This document shows, in pieces, positions 25,400 to 32,968 of a DNA stretch of 56,674 nucleotides. Origin of the DNA: Sphingopyxis sp. (GTDB lineage Bacteria; Pseudomonadota; Alphaproteobacteria; Sphingomonadales; Sphingomonadaceae). The stretch is taken from NCBI RefSeq assembly GCF_016793825.1, contig NZ_JAEULM010000034.1, forward strand, positions 1 to 56,674, read 5' to 3'. A program made the translations under genes and the position numbers. The first letter of the stretch is position 1. Each line of letters starts with the position of its first letter. A model generated the notes under the pieces. That model searched no databases. It was not told the origin of the DNA and saw nothing but the letters and a program-made list of their open reading frames with translations.

Positions 25400-26052
25400 G
25401 CTGCCTCCGCATCGAATTTCGTGGTTTCGTTGCCCCACGATTCCCAGCTTGGGGCCGGTGAGCGCGCGAAGAGTTCGCAATAGGGGCCGTCGCAAAGGGC
25501 CTCGATGTCCGAGCGGATGCGGTCAGGCTTGCGGCTGTGTTCGCGGCGAGGTTCCGTCACCAACTTGCGGACGGAAGCGGAAAGGCGCTTCGGATTGCCT
25601 CGCGTGAAGAGTAGGCAGAGTTCCGGATTGGCCCGCGTCCAATAGCCCGTCCCCATCGGGAAGAGCTTGTGCATCGGATCGTCCATGTCCTTGGCGCGAT
25701 TTGACGTCTCGCGACGCATCTTCGCCCAGTAGAAGGCGACCGTCTTGTACTCGAATCCCCAATGGCGGCCGATTTCGATTGCCTCAGGAAGCAGCGGATC
25801 GATCGCCCACATGAAGAGAACGCAATCTTCGGCGGCCAGATGGTTGACTGGCAGCGCGCGGATGTCATCGATCGACATCGTCTCGTAATGGCGGGCGGGG
25901 TTGTTTGTGCGGGATTGAGCGCGGGTCATCGGGCCGTCAGGGCAGCGGCCCATGCCCTTCTCGCTGTACATCTTCATCCGCCACGGCGGATCGGCATAGA
26001 TCGCACCATAGCGGAAGGGCATCAGTGTGCCGAATGGCCACCCCTCCGACAT
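25396..26052 (-). CDS. MT-A70 family adenine N6 DNA methyltransferase
   Basis: 218 residues. The catalytic DPPW motif is at residues 21-24 (AIYADPPWRM). The SAM-binding/hydrophobic strand is CVLFMWAIDPLLPEAIEI, and WGFEYKTVAFYWAK and YWTRANPELCLLFTRG are further MT-A70 landmarks. Phage enzymes of this group methylate adenine in short DNA motifs, protecting against host restriction or marking replication DNA. No cognate endonuclease gene is present, so it is an orphan methyltransferase. Target sequence cannot be predicted here. Confidence 0.9.
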   Translation of the reverse strand: MSEGWPFGTLMPFRYGAIYADPPWRMKMYSEKGMGRCPDGPMTRAQSRTNNPARHYETMSIDDIRALPVNHLAAEDCVLFMWAIDPLLPEAIEIGRHWGFEYKTVAFYWAKMRRETSNRAKDMDDPMHKLFPMGTGYWTRANPELCLLFTRGNPKRLSASVRKLVTEPRREHSRKPDRIRSDIEALCDGPYCELFARSPAPSWESWGNETTKFDAEAA

Positions 26053-26054
26053 CG

Positions 26055-26489
26055 TCAGCGGCCCGCCGACTGGATCTTGGCAATCTTCTCGTCGAGAAGA
26101 GCATCCTCTTCGGCAACAATCTTAACGCCGCCGGGGCTGTCGGCACGGTGGGCAGCATGCTTCGCCTGCAGATAGTCGCTCACAAGGTCGGCCATCTCGT
26201 CGTGGTCGACCTCTTCGGGGGCGCGAACGACAAGGAATCCGGTCGGCAACAGGAGCGACATGAGGTCGTCGGGGATCGCGCCAGCGAGGGCGAAAACCGC
26301 GGAGCCGGGTATTTGAGCCGAGGTCTTCGCTTCGTCTGCCGGGAAATAGGTGAGCAAGGTCGAATAGCCGATCTTGCTGTCTTGGCTGACGACCTTCATC
26401 GAAATTAGACGCCGGTCGAGTTCCCGCCGGATTGCCCTCTGCCGGTCGCGGATCACTTCCACGATCGTGGATTCGTCATTCGGGATCAT
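26055..26489 (-). CDS. Putative CII-like phage regulator
   Basis: 144 residues from the ATG at 26489, which has GGAG six bases upstream; an ATG at 26525 is weaker. A possible helix-turn-helix spans about residues 30-60 (DRRLISMKVVSQDSKIGYSTLLTYFP), followed by ALAGAIPDDLMSLLLPTGF and a long helical C-terminus, as in proteins often seen in the cII slot of sphingomonad prophages. It is a few genes downstream of cro, where cII would be. DNA-binding is predicted from pattern only. Confidence 0.55.
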   Translation of the reverse strand: MIPNDESTIVEVIRDRQRAIRRELDRRLISMKVVSQDSKIGYSTLLTYFPADEAKTSAQIPGSAVFALAGAIPDDLMSLLLPTGFLVVRAPEEVDHDEMADLVSDYLQAKHAAHRADSPGGVKIVAEEDALLDEKIAKIQSAGR

Positions 26490-26763
26490 GTTTGGCTCCG
26501 GCTGTATTGAGGGATGCATGGACACGAGAGACCTTCACGCCACCGGCAGCGCGGTAGACGCGATGGAAATGCAGCGGCTCGACGAGCAGCGCGCAGCCTT
26601 CTTCTTCGTCGATCGGGATGACACGGACGGCCTGGTTGAGGGCGCGGGCGATCGAAGCCGCTACACCCCCGCCGATCGTGTGGGGCACGACCGACGAGGG
26701 CTGCTCGCTGGGCGACCCAGAGGCGAGCGGGGGGGTGGGATTTGCGCCGCCGGGGCCAGTCAT
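26476..26763 (-). CDS. Small phage hypothetical protein
   Basis: 95 residues, with GGGAG seven bases before the ATG. The N-terminal third is Gly/Pro/Ser-rich. The rest contains ASIARALNQAVRVIPIDEEEG and a His-rich HFHRVYR stretch. It overlaps the next gene by 14 bases. No family recognised. Reality is supported by the ribosome-binding site and by filling the only gap in this part of the operon. Confidence 0.5.
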   Translation of the reverse strand: MTGPGGANPTPPLASGSPSEQPSSVVPHTIGGGVAASIARALNQAVRVIPIDEEEGCALLVEPLHFHRVYRAAGGVKVSRVHASLNTAGAKHDPE

Positions 26764-26825
26764 AGACTCGCTCCCGGCGACGGCTTATTCGTGCAGTTGT
26801 TCAGACAAGCACGAAAGGAATGGGG

Positions 26826-27131
26826 ATGGACCCGATCACCGACTTGCAGACGGAAAACCTCATGCTCCGGCACGTGCTGGAACATCTCTGGGCCAACTAC
26901 ATTTGGGACCGATCCGACACGCCGGTTGAGGCGGCAGACGTCATCGGCGAGCAGATGCTTCAAGACATCGAGCGGATTTACTCCAGCTCGGTCGTCACAC
27001 ACCGCGAAGAGTTGCACATCACCCTTCAAGGCATCCTCCATCACGAGGAGGATTTTTGGAAATCCGTTTCCGAGCGGGTGCGCCAAAGGCAGATTCGAGA
27101 ACTCTCGCGGAGAAGCGACGAGACGGAATGA
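26826..27131 (+). CDS. Rightward small acidic gene inside the leftward early operon
   Basis: 101 residues from the ATG at 26826, with AAAGGA seven bases upstream. Predicted helical (LQTENLMLRHVLEHLWANYIW; LHITLQGILHHEEDFWKSV), with a slightly acidic, His-containing middle. It is encoded against the surrounding operon with short spacers on both sides and no overlaps, which looks like a moron insertion. Function unknown; small helical proteins of this kind may be toxin, antitoxin or exclusion factors, but nothing here proves it. Confidence 0.6.
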   Translation: MDPITDLQTENLMLRHVLEHLWANYIWDRSDTPVEAADVIGEQMLQDIERIYSSSVVTHREELHITLQGILHHEEDFWKSVSERVRQRQIRELSRRSDETE

Positions 27132-27155
27132 CCGCGATCGGGGTGCTGGGCGGGT

Positions 27156-27584
27156 TCATGCGGCCTGTCCGGCGCGGGCGGCGACATACTCACGGATTTC
27201 GCGAGCATGAGCGCGACAGCCCTTGGCCATTTCTTCGTACTCGCTGGCGCGCGCGAGCAATTCGATGTCGGTACACTGGTCAACCGGAACGAGCAGGTTG
27301 CGTCGGCCGCGACGGACGAAATACGCCTTTTGCAGATGGTCGAAACCGGGAAGCGTAAGCTGCAAATCGGGATCGAGGTCAGCCACCTTTGCTTTCTTGA
27401 TGCAGGAACGCGCAACGTCGCGGGCATGTTCGAATGCGAAGAGGCGATAAAATTCCGCGTCGTTGCCGCGGATATCGGGGCGCGCACTGATAATCGCTGC
27501 AGCGATTTCGTCCTGATCGACGATCAGCCCTTTATCGAGCGTGTCGTGGATTTCCTTGCGAACCTGTTTCGTGATGTCGCTCAT
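27156..27584 (-). CDS. Phage hypothetical protein, helical
   Basis: 142 residues, with GAAAGG nine bases upstream of the ATG and overlapping the tail of the ParB-like gene region. Contains VRKEIHDTLDKGLIVDQDEIAAAI at the start, a short beta-like part (LQLTLPGFDHLQKAYFVRRG in pieces) and a helical C-terminus with ELLARASEYEEMAKGCRAHA. Proteins of this appearance occur in early regions of alphaproteobacterial phages. No function recognised. Confidence 0.65.
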   Translation of the reverse strand: MSDITKQVRKEIHDTLDKGLIVDQDEIAAAIISARPDIRGNDAEFYRLFAFEHARDVARSCIKKAKVADLDPDLQLTLPGFDHLQKAYFVRRGRRNLLVPVDQCTDIELLARASEYEEMAKGCRAHAREIREYVAARAGQAA

Positions 27585-27587
27585 CGG

Positions 27588-28466
27588 TCAGAGCCTTTCG
27601 AGGATGGAAGAGTGCGCCGCGTCGAGCTTGGAGATCAGTTCCCGCACCACGGCGCGGTCATCGTCGATCAGTCGAGGCAAGAGGTCGTCGATGTCCCATC
27701 CAGCAAGTTCGCGGGCGTAATCGCGGAGCATGCCGGTGAAGTGCATGGCGCGGTTGAAATCGAGCGGGTCTCGGTCTTTGTGGTCGATCACCGGGCGCGG
27801 CGTGACGCCATGCTCCCGGACTTCGCGGGCGGCCTGTTTCACAGCAACGGGGCCTTTATCGACGAGGGCTTGAACCTCTTCGACCGGCAGCTTCGCGACT
27901 TCGGCTGCGGCGGACACGGACACAACGCCCGTTTCGACAGCGGCGACCAATGCAGGGACGGCGATCTCGCGTACCTTCCGCGCCGCTTTGACACTGCGCT
28001 CAGAGACGTTGAGCATCTTCGCCGCGTCGGCATTGCTGACTATCGCGGGAGGATTATCAGGCGCTTCCGGCAAAAGGGGCAAATTTGCCCCTTTTTCGGA
28101 TGGGCGGCCTTGGGTCTGATTTGCCAGCTTGGAAGCGGCCATCGCCCGCTGGCTTTCGGTCAAATGCCGCCTGCGAAGGTTGAGGCTGATAACATAACCG
28201 AGAGGGTCATGCCCCTCATACTCAACTCGCGGATATTCAATGCCGAGTTCGCGCGCGGCGGAATAGCGGTTGCGGCCATCAAGGATGTAGCCGTCGTGAA
28301 AGACGATCGGCTCGATCACGCCGTTCTTGGCGATGTCCGCTTTCAGCGCCTCATAAGCTTCGCCCTCCATCCAAGGGAAGACATCAGCATAGGGATGCCA
28401 TTTCACGCCGACCGGTGGCACGCGCTCCAAAGTCGCTTCCGGCTCGATGTGAGCGACGGCGTTCAT
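27588..28466 (-). CDS. Lone ParB/Srx-type nuclease-domain protein
   Basis: 292 residues from the ATG at 28466, overlapping the Cro-like stop (ATGA). The ParB N-terminal domain is seen at about residues 20-105: LKADIAKNGVIEPIVFHDGY, then ILDGRNRYSAARELGI (the GRNRY element) and NLRRRHLTESQRAMAASKLA. A helix-turn-helix follows (AKMLNVSERSVKAARKVREI). There is no ParA next to it, so plasmid-like partitioning is unlikely. Members in prophages often sit right after cro and may act as regulators or CTP-dependent DNA clamps. It is the second gene of the leftward operon. Confidence 0.85.
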   Translation of the reverse strand: MNAVAHIEPEATLERVPPVGVKWHPYADVFPWMEGEAYEALKADIAKNGVIEPIVFHDGYILDGRNRYSAARELGIEYPRVEYEGHDPLGYVISLNLRRRHLTESQRAMAASKLANQTQGRPSEKGANLPLLPEAPDNPPAIVSNADAAKMLNVSERSVKAARKVREIAVPALVAAVETGVVSVSAAAEVAKLPVEEVQALVDKGPVAVKQAAREVREHGVTPRPVIDHKDRDPLDFNRAMHFTGMLRDYARELAGWDIDDLLPRLIDDDRAVVRELISKLDAAHSSILERL

Positions 28467-28681
28467 GCTGCGTCGTCCTTGGCAGGGGTGAGGCGCGCTT
28501 CTAATGCCCGGACGGCAGTTTCCACCTTTTTGATGCTTGCGAGGGTCATGCCACCCTTTCCCTGCTTCCAATTCGAGAAGTTTGGAGCGTGGACGCCAGC
28601 CTCGGCACGAACGTCTGCAAGGGTCAGCCCGATCGCCTTTGCGCGAGCCTCCCAGTCGGCGAAGAGTTCATCTTGTTCCAT
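28463..28681 (-). CDS. Cro-like helix-turn-helix repressor
   Basis: 72 residues from the ATG at 28681 (MEQDELFADWEARAKAIGL); an in-frame TTG three codons upstream is less likely. The XRE-type helix-turn-helix is LTLADVRAEAGVHAPNFSNWKQGKGGMTLASIKKVE, recognised as TLADVRAEAGV and NFSNWKQGKGG. It is divergent from the S24 repressor gene, with only 89 bp between starts, and the operators lie between. This is the classical Cro position. It should favour lytic growth by blocking repressor transcription. Confidence 0.83.
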   Translation of the reverse strand: MEQDELFADWEARAKAIGLTLADVRAEAGVHAPNFSNWKQGKGGMTLASIKKVETAVRALEARLTPAKDDAA

Positions 28682-28697
28682 GGGCTGCAATGCATAA

Positions 28698-28761
28698 TAG
28701 CATCATTGCTAATCGTAAAGAGCAATCTTGCTACGGGATTGCTAATCGTATTTTTGCTAAT
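28698..28761. promoter_or_regulatory. Lysogeny-switch operators between cro-like and repressor genes
   Basis: Palindromic sites TAGCA-TCAT-TGCTA (28698-28711) and GAGCA-ATCT-TGCTA (28720-28733) are followed by TTGCTAAT half sites at 28739 and 28754. The 13-bp sequence ATTGCTAATCGTA is repeated exactly at 28705 and 28738, 33 bp apart. Leftward, TTTACG and TATGCA with 17 bp between may form the cro promoter overlapping the first operator, so a repressor bound there would block it. Confidence 0.75.
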
Positions 28762-28770
28762 TCCGAATCT

Positions 28771-29418
28771 ATGTCAGATGAAAACGAAGACAGGGCGCTG
28801 ATCCAAGCACTTGTGGACTGGAGCGGCATGTCGGCCTCGAAGCTAGCCGTCGAGGCGCGCCTTGCTGTCTCGACCCTCACGAGGCCGCTCAATCATGATG
28901 TGAGCTTTGCACTTTCGAAGCCGACGCTAAACAAGTTGAAAGCACGTTTTCCAGACTTTCCAGGATGGAAGAACCAAGAAGCGGACATTCCCGATCCCGA
29001 ACCCGCGCTGGCTTACGTGGCTGTCGAAGTCCTTCCAACTTACGCTGGCGCCGGCGGTGGCGGAACCGGGGATGATGACCGGAAAACTGCGCTCGTTTCG
29101 CGGGCGTTAGTCGAGGGGGAGTTGCGCGGCCATGCTGGCGATTTTGTGCTCGTACCGATCCGTGGAGACAGCATGGAACCGGACTTTTTCCAAGGCGACC
29201 AAGTTCTGTGCGACAAGCGGGATCGATCGCCGGCGCAGCCAGGACCTTTCGCAATATGGGATGGAGAATGGGGGGAATACGTCATCAAGAACGTGGAGCG
29301 AATCGAGGGCGGTCGGGTGCGGATGTTCTCTTCGAACCCAAAATATTCTCCCACGGAAATTCAGCACGACGAAACGCGTATAATCGGGAGGCCGGTTTGG
29401 TTTGGTAGGCGCTGTTAA
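28771..29418 (+). CDS. CI-like phage repressor, S24 self-cleaving family
   Basis: 215 residues. The N-terminal part (about 1-65) has a helix-turn-helix (MSASKLAVEARLAVSTLTR). The linker has the cleavage-site type YAGAGGGG (Ala-Gly at 92-95). The C-terminal LexA/S24 peptidase has Ser134 in PIRGDSMEPDFFQGDQVL and the catalytic Lys173 in YVIKNVERIEGG. So RecA-stimulated autocleavage and induction by DNA damage are expected. The ATG is only 10 bp from the last half-operator, so the mRNA may be nearly leaderless. It faces the cro-like gene. Confidence 0.9.
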   Translation: MSDENEDRALIQALVDWSGMSASKLAVEARLAVSTLTRPLNHDVSFALSKPTLNKLKARFPDFPGWKNQEADIPDPEPALAYVAVEVLPTYAGAGGGGTGDDDRKTALVSRALVEGELRGHAGDFVLVPIRGDSMEPDFFQGDQVLCDKRDRSPAQPGPFAIWDGEWGEYVIKNVERIEGGRVRMFSSNPKYSPTEIQHDETRIIGRPVWFGRRC

Positions 29419-29432
29419 GCGGGGGAGTGGCA

Positions 29433-30170
29433 ATGAGATATCTGGTTTTCTGCGGGGCTGCAGTCGGGATAGTCGCGCCAGCTTTCGGGCAGTCGGCTAT
29501 GATGGCTCATGCTCAGATATGTCCAGGCACGCCCGAACCCGTTCCGGGTTCGGCCTTGGCTGCCAAGTTGAAGCGGAGCACACTGTCCGATCAAAAAAAG
29601 GACGAGTTCGAAACTACCGCTCAATTTCAGGCTAGGATCCGGCAACAGGCTGATCGCGAGTTTCCCGGTTCAACCGTGAGCGTGGCGGTGAAGGTGTCAC
29701 CTTACAAGATTTCCTATAATGCGGACGCTGGGACTCTGACGCTCGAAATGGCGAGGTCAGACTACGCCGTAAAACGTAGCGGCCTGTCGGTAACGGAGAT
29801 CGAGAGTTCGTCTCGCGTTACGGGGCGCTATGCGGCGCAAAACAGCTATGGCGCTGAAATTGAAGTCGAAGAGCGCTCCGACTCCGAGTTTGTCATAGCA
29901 TGGCCTGGCCTTCCTTCGTACGGTGTCAAAGTTGATTTGCACGTTTCGTCGGATGACGCCCGCATTCTGAAGCAGAATGCTGAGATGGTAATCGTTGGAT
30001 CAATCGCCGAGCCCTTCCTTCAGCGCAGATACGATTTGGACCTGCCCACAATGGATTCTCCGACGCGCCGTACAACGGAGAGTTACGCCCTGACCTTGTC
30101 ACCATCCTGCCTCTATTTGCGAGACATCAATGGCAAGGCTTTTGGGCTTCGGCTGTCGAAAGCTCGATAA
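29433..30170 (+). CDS. Secreted moron protein downstream of the repressor
   Basis: 245 residues from the ATG at 29433, with GGGGGAG five bases upstream. A signal peptide (YLVFCGAAVGIVAPAFGQS) is likely cleaved near AFG-QS. The mature protein has KKDEFETTAQFQARI, a motif that recurs in periplasmic/secreted proteobacterial proteins, then alternating beta strands (TVSVAVKVSPYKISY, GTLTLEMARSD). It begins 15 bp after the repressor stop in the same direction, so it is probably expressed in the lysogen, a typical lysogenic-conversion gene. Its effect on the host envelope is unknown. Confidence 0.75.
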   Translation: MRYLVFCGAAVGIVAPAFGQSAMMAHAQICPGTPEPVPGSALAAKLKRSTLSDQKKDEFETTAQFQARIRQQADREFPGSTVSVAVKVSPYKISYNADAGTLTLEMARSDYAVKRSGLSVTEIESSSRVTGRYAAQNSYGAEIEVEERSDSEFVIAWPGLPSYGVKVDLHVSSDDARILKQNAEMVIVGSIAEPFLQRRYDLDLPTMDSPTRRTTESYALTLSPSCLYLRDINGKAFGLRLSKAR

Positions 30171-30171
30171 T

Positions 30172-30217
30172 TAGCATTAATGCAAATTTATAGTTGCACG
30201 AATTAGCAATCGTGCTA
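30172..30217. promoter_or_regulatory. Second operator pair in front of the rightward recombination unit
   Basis: TAGCA-TTAA-TGCAA (30172-30185) and the perfect TAGCA-ATCG-TGCTA (30204-30217) have the same half sites and spacing as the switch operators 1.5 kb to the left. They lie between the secreted-protein stop and the first gene of the recombination/integration unit. A repressor bound here would silence that unit in the lysogen. TATAGT at 30190-30195 is a possible -10. Confidence 0.72.
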
Positions 30218-30248
30218 CAAGCGGCCCCGTCACCACGACGGAGCCTTT

Positions 30249-30545
30249 ATGCCCTACTTCCCCCAAGACCGCAGCCACCGGGAGCGCGAAGAGCGCCTCG
30301 AACAGCTCGCATCGCAGGAAATCCCAAGCCCGACGGTCCGCGCGATCAATGCGCGTGAAGATGCGCTGAGGGCAATCAACGAGGCCGAGCGCATCCGTGC
30401 ACGCGGATGGATGACGGCAATCGAGCATTATCAGGTTTCCGCAGCGCTCAATGGCAGGACGCCGGAAGAGGCGAGGGCGGTCGTGCGTGCGCGGTTTGCA
30501 CGGGATTATGCGGCGGCGGTTGCAGTCGAGAGGGTTGCCGCATGA
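30249..30545 (+). CDS. First gene of the rightward early unit, helical, unknown
   Basis: 98 residues with many Arg, Glu and Ala; predicted helical (HREREERLEQLASQE; AREDALRAINEAERIRARGW; EEARAVVRARFARDYAAAV). It is the first gene after the second operators and its stop overlaps the next start. Such basic helical proteins occur in early phage units; no function recognised. Confidence 0.65.
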   Translation: MPYFPQDRSHREREERLEQLASQEIPSPTVRAINAREDALRAINEAERIRARGWMTAIEHYQVSAALNGRTPEEARAVVRARFARDYAAAVAVERVAA

Positions 30546-30631
30546 AGCGCACCCTTGTCTGGTTCGCGATCGGTGGTGCCGCAGCCATCCTGTTCGGCAT
30601 TGCCGCTGGTCTTGTCACGGGGGGATTTTGA
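30542..30631 (+). CDS. 29-residue single-span membrane peptide
   Basis: The frame MKRTLVWFAIGGAAAILFGIA... is almost entirely one transmembrane helix with a short basic start. The ATG overlaps the upstream stop region (GCATGA), and its TGA overlaps the next ATG (TGATG). The coupling argues for a real peptide, perhaps with the next, also membrane-spanning protein. Too short for family recognition. Confidence 0.55.
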   Translation: MKRTLVWFAIGGAAAILFGIAAGLVTGGF

Positions 30632-30825
30632 TGACGCCCCCGATCATCATCCCGGCTGAAACTCTGCAAGCCGATGAAAGCCCGGCGCCCGCCTCGCGCC
30701 ATCCCCTCATCTGGGCGCTCTGGGTCGTGACCATCGCCCTTGTCGGCGCGCATCCCCTGTGGGTGCACGCCGGCATGCCCGTCCCCTCGTTTCTGGCCCC
30801 CATCTTGGAGAATATCAATGTCTGA
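30631..30825 (+). CDS. 64-residue single-span membrane protein
   Basis: Residues about 24-45 (PLIWALWVVTIALVGAHPLW) form one membrane span after a polar, Pro/Ala-rich N-terminus. Start and stop overlap both neighbours. It is paired with the 29-residue membrane peptide upstream. The two resemble accessory membrane peptides of phage early regions, possible exclusion or inner-membrane regulators, without proof. Confidence 0.6.
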   Translation: MTPPIIIPAETLQADESPAPASRHPLIWALWVVTIALVGAHPLWVHAGMPVPSFLAPILENINV

Positions 30826-31960
30826 CGCCGCTGCCGAAGTGATCCACGGTGAAGTTATGCTGGTGGAGCCGGGGACGGATATCATCGAAGCGGTTTCGGC
30901 GCAGCCGGGTCTTGTGCTGCTCGACAGCGTCAAATTTGACGAGTTCTACGAGCGGCTGAAGGCCAAGGCGCCGAGCGATGTCGATGCGTCGACTGGCGCG
31001 GGCCGTGACAAGCTCCGGTCGTTCGCAGCCGAAGTCCGCCGCGAGAAGGCGGCCATCGACAAGGCGAGGCTCAACCTGACTGCCGGCTGGCGGGATATGA
31101 CCAAGCAAGCCAACGAGGCGGGCAAGGTCATCAACGAACGCCTCGAACAGCTTGCGATCGACGTTCGCAAGCCTCTGACCGAATGGGAGGAGGCGGAGAA
31201 GGCGCGCGAGGCGGAAGTTGACCGCATCATCACCGCGCTCCGGTCAGCCCGCTTTGTCCCGATGGGCGAAATCTCCGAGACCATCCGCGCTCGCGGCACC
31301 GCGGCGCATGAGGTCGAAATCACGCGCGAGCAGTTCCAGGATCGCTTCGAGGAAGCCGAGCGCGAGAAGAAGGACACCGTAGCACATCTCTTCACCGCGT
31401 TGCAGGCGGCGGAGAAGGGTGAAGCCGACCGTGCTGAACTCGAACGCTTGAAGGCCGAAGCGGCAGAGCGCGAGCGCGCCGAACAGGAAAAGCGGGAAGC
31501 TGAAGAAGCTGAGGCGCGCCGAGCCGAGGAAGATCGTCTGGCCGAAGAGCGCCGCGTCGCCGCCGAGCAGGCCGAGAAGGAGCGCGTGGAAGCCGCTGCT
31601 CGCGAAGCAGAGGATCGCGCACGCCGTGAAGCCGAAGAAGCGGCCGAAGCCGAGCGCCAGCGCGTCCAGCGCGAGCATGAAGAAGCCTTGGCCGCCGAAC
31701 GTGCGCGCGCCGAGGAATCCGAGCGGGTCGCTCAGGCCGAGCGCGATCGCGTCGCTGCCGAAGAGCAAGCCCGCAAAGATGCGGAAGCTCGCGAGGCCGA
31801 AGAAAAGGCGAAGCGCGAGGCCAATCAGGCGCACCTTGCCAAGGTCATGGGCGCGGCAAAAACTGCCATCATGTCGTGCGGCGTCGATGAGGAGACCGCG
31901 AAGAAGGTCGTTCTCGCCATCAAGGCCGGACTGGTTCCCGCCGTGACGATCGCGTTCTGA
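30818..31960 (+). CDS. Long coiled-coil phage protein, DUF1351-like, upstream of recombination nuclease
   Basis: 380 residues from the ATG at 30818, eight bases inside the previous gene. Residues 1-190 are a structured part (LLDSVKFDEFYERLKAKAPS ... DKLRSFAAEVRREKAAIDKA), recalling DUF1351-type proteins near phage recombinases. Residues about 200-345 are an uninterrupted Glu/Ala/Arg coiled coil. The C-terminal 35 residues (AKTAIMSCGVDEETAKKVVLAIKAG in parts) form a small helical domain. It precedes the RecE-like nuclease by two bases. Probably part of the recombination or single-strand-annealing module. Confidence 0.7.
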   Translation: MSDAAAEVIHGEVMLVEPGTDIIEAVSAQPGLVLLDSVKFDEFYERLKAKAPSDVDASTGAGRDKLRSFAAEVRREKAAIDKARLNLTAGWRDMTKQANEAGKVINERLEQLAIDVRKPLTEWEEAEKAREAEVDRIITALRSARFVPMGEISETIRARGTAAHEVEITREQFQDRFEEAEREKKDTVAHLFTALQAAEKGEADRAELERLKAEAAERERAEQEKREAEEAEARRAEEDRLAEERRVAAEQAEKERVEAAAREAEDRARREAEEAAEAERQRVQREHEEALAAERARAEESERVAQAERDRVAAEEQARKDAEAREAEEKAKREANQAHLAKVMGAAKTAIMSCGVDEETAKKVVLAIKAGLVPAVTIAF

Positions 31961-31962
31961 CG

Positions 31963-32967
31963 ATGGACGCTAATCCCTTCTCAGTCGGCTATTCCGGCCC
32001 GCCGCCCGGCGAGGGCGCATCGGACGCTCCGGCCAGCAAGCCGAAGGCGGATGAAACGCTCATCACCGAACCAGGCGCCTATCCCGACATCGACGGCGAC
32101 CTCTATCACGCCGTGGAAATTTGTGCTTCGCCGTCGATCAGCTCGACGGGCCTCAAGACGATCGAGAACGAAACGCCCTTCCACTACTGGTATCAGTCGC
32201 CGCTCAACCCGGATCGGCCGCAGCGCGAGCAGAAGCCGCATTTCAACATCGGCAAGGGGGTCCACGACCTTCTGCTGCTGCAGGGCCTGTTCCCGAAAAA
32301 CTATTTCATCCTGCCCGAAGGCTTCGACGGGCGGCTGAAAAAGTGGGCCGACGCCAAGGACGAGAAGGCTGAAGCCGAAGCCAGTGGCGTCCCCGTCCTG
32401 ACCTTCCCGCAATATCGCATGGTCGAGGCGATGGCCGAACAGGTCGAGAAGAACGAACTGGCAAAGGCGCTGCTTATCAGCGGCACGCCCGAAATGACCG
32501 TGATCGCGAAAGACCCGGCGACCGGCGTTTTCATGCGCGCGCGGCCCGACGTGCTGCCCGAGACGATGGATATTCTGCCTGACATCAAGACCACGCTGTC
32601 GGCGCATCCGATGGCCTTCGAGAAGCAGGCAACGAACCTCGGCTATTTCATGTCGGCCGCCCATTACATCGATTGCGTCGACCTCGTTTTCGGCGAGCCC
32701 GCAAAGAAGCGCCGGTTTGTCCTGATCGCGGTCGAGAAAGAGCCGCCGCATCTGGTCCAGATTTACCAGCTCGACGACGAGGCGATCCAGATGGGGCGGA
32801 TGCTCAACCGTCGGGCGCTCAACACCTTCGCCGAGTGCCTGAAATCCGGCGTCTGGCCTGCCTATTCGCGGCCCGAAAACCCCGTCCTTCACCTTCACAT
32901 GAGCCGCTGGAAACACGCTCAGATCAACCAGCGCGTCGATTCCGGCGAGCTTTCTTGGGAGAATTGA
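31963..32967 (+). CDS. RecE/exodeoxyribonuclease VIII-like PD-(D/E)XK nuclease
   Basis: 334 residues. The DUF3799/RecE-type core begins with DGDLYHAVEICASPSISSTGLK (given as landmark parts), then FNIGKGVHDLLL. The nuclease motif elements are MRARPDVLP, LPDIKTTLSA (D-x-K), and AVEKEPPHLVQIYQLDDE. It would resect DNA ends 5' to 3' to give single strands for annealing. Neighbours (DnaQ-like exonuclease and a possible annealing protein) support a phage homologous recombination operon. Start and stop are closely spaced to both neighbours. Confidence 0.87.
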   Translation: MDANPFSVGYSGPPPGEGASDAPASKPKADETLITEPGAYPDIDGDLYHAVEICASPSISSTGLKTIENETPFHYWYQSPLNPDRPQREQKPHFNIGKGVHDLLLLQGLFPKNYFILPEGFDGRLKKWADAKDEKAEAEASGVPVLTFPQYRMVEAMAEQVEKNELAKALLISGTPEMTVIAKDPATGVFMRARPDVLPETMDILPDIKTTLSAHPMAFEKQATNLGYFMSAAHYIDCVDLVFGEPAKKRRFVLIAVEKEPPHLVQIYQLDDEAIQMGRMLNRRALNTFAECLKSGVWPAYSRPENPVLHLHMSRWKHAQINQRVDSGELSWEN

Positions 32968-32968
32968 C

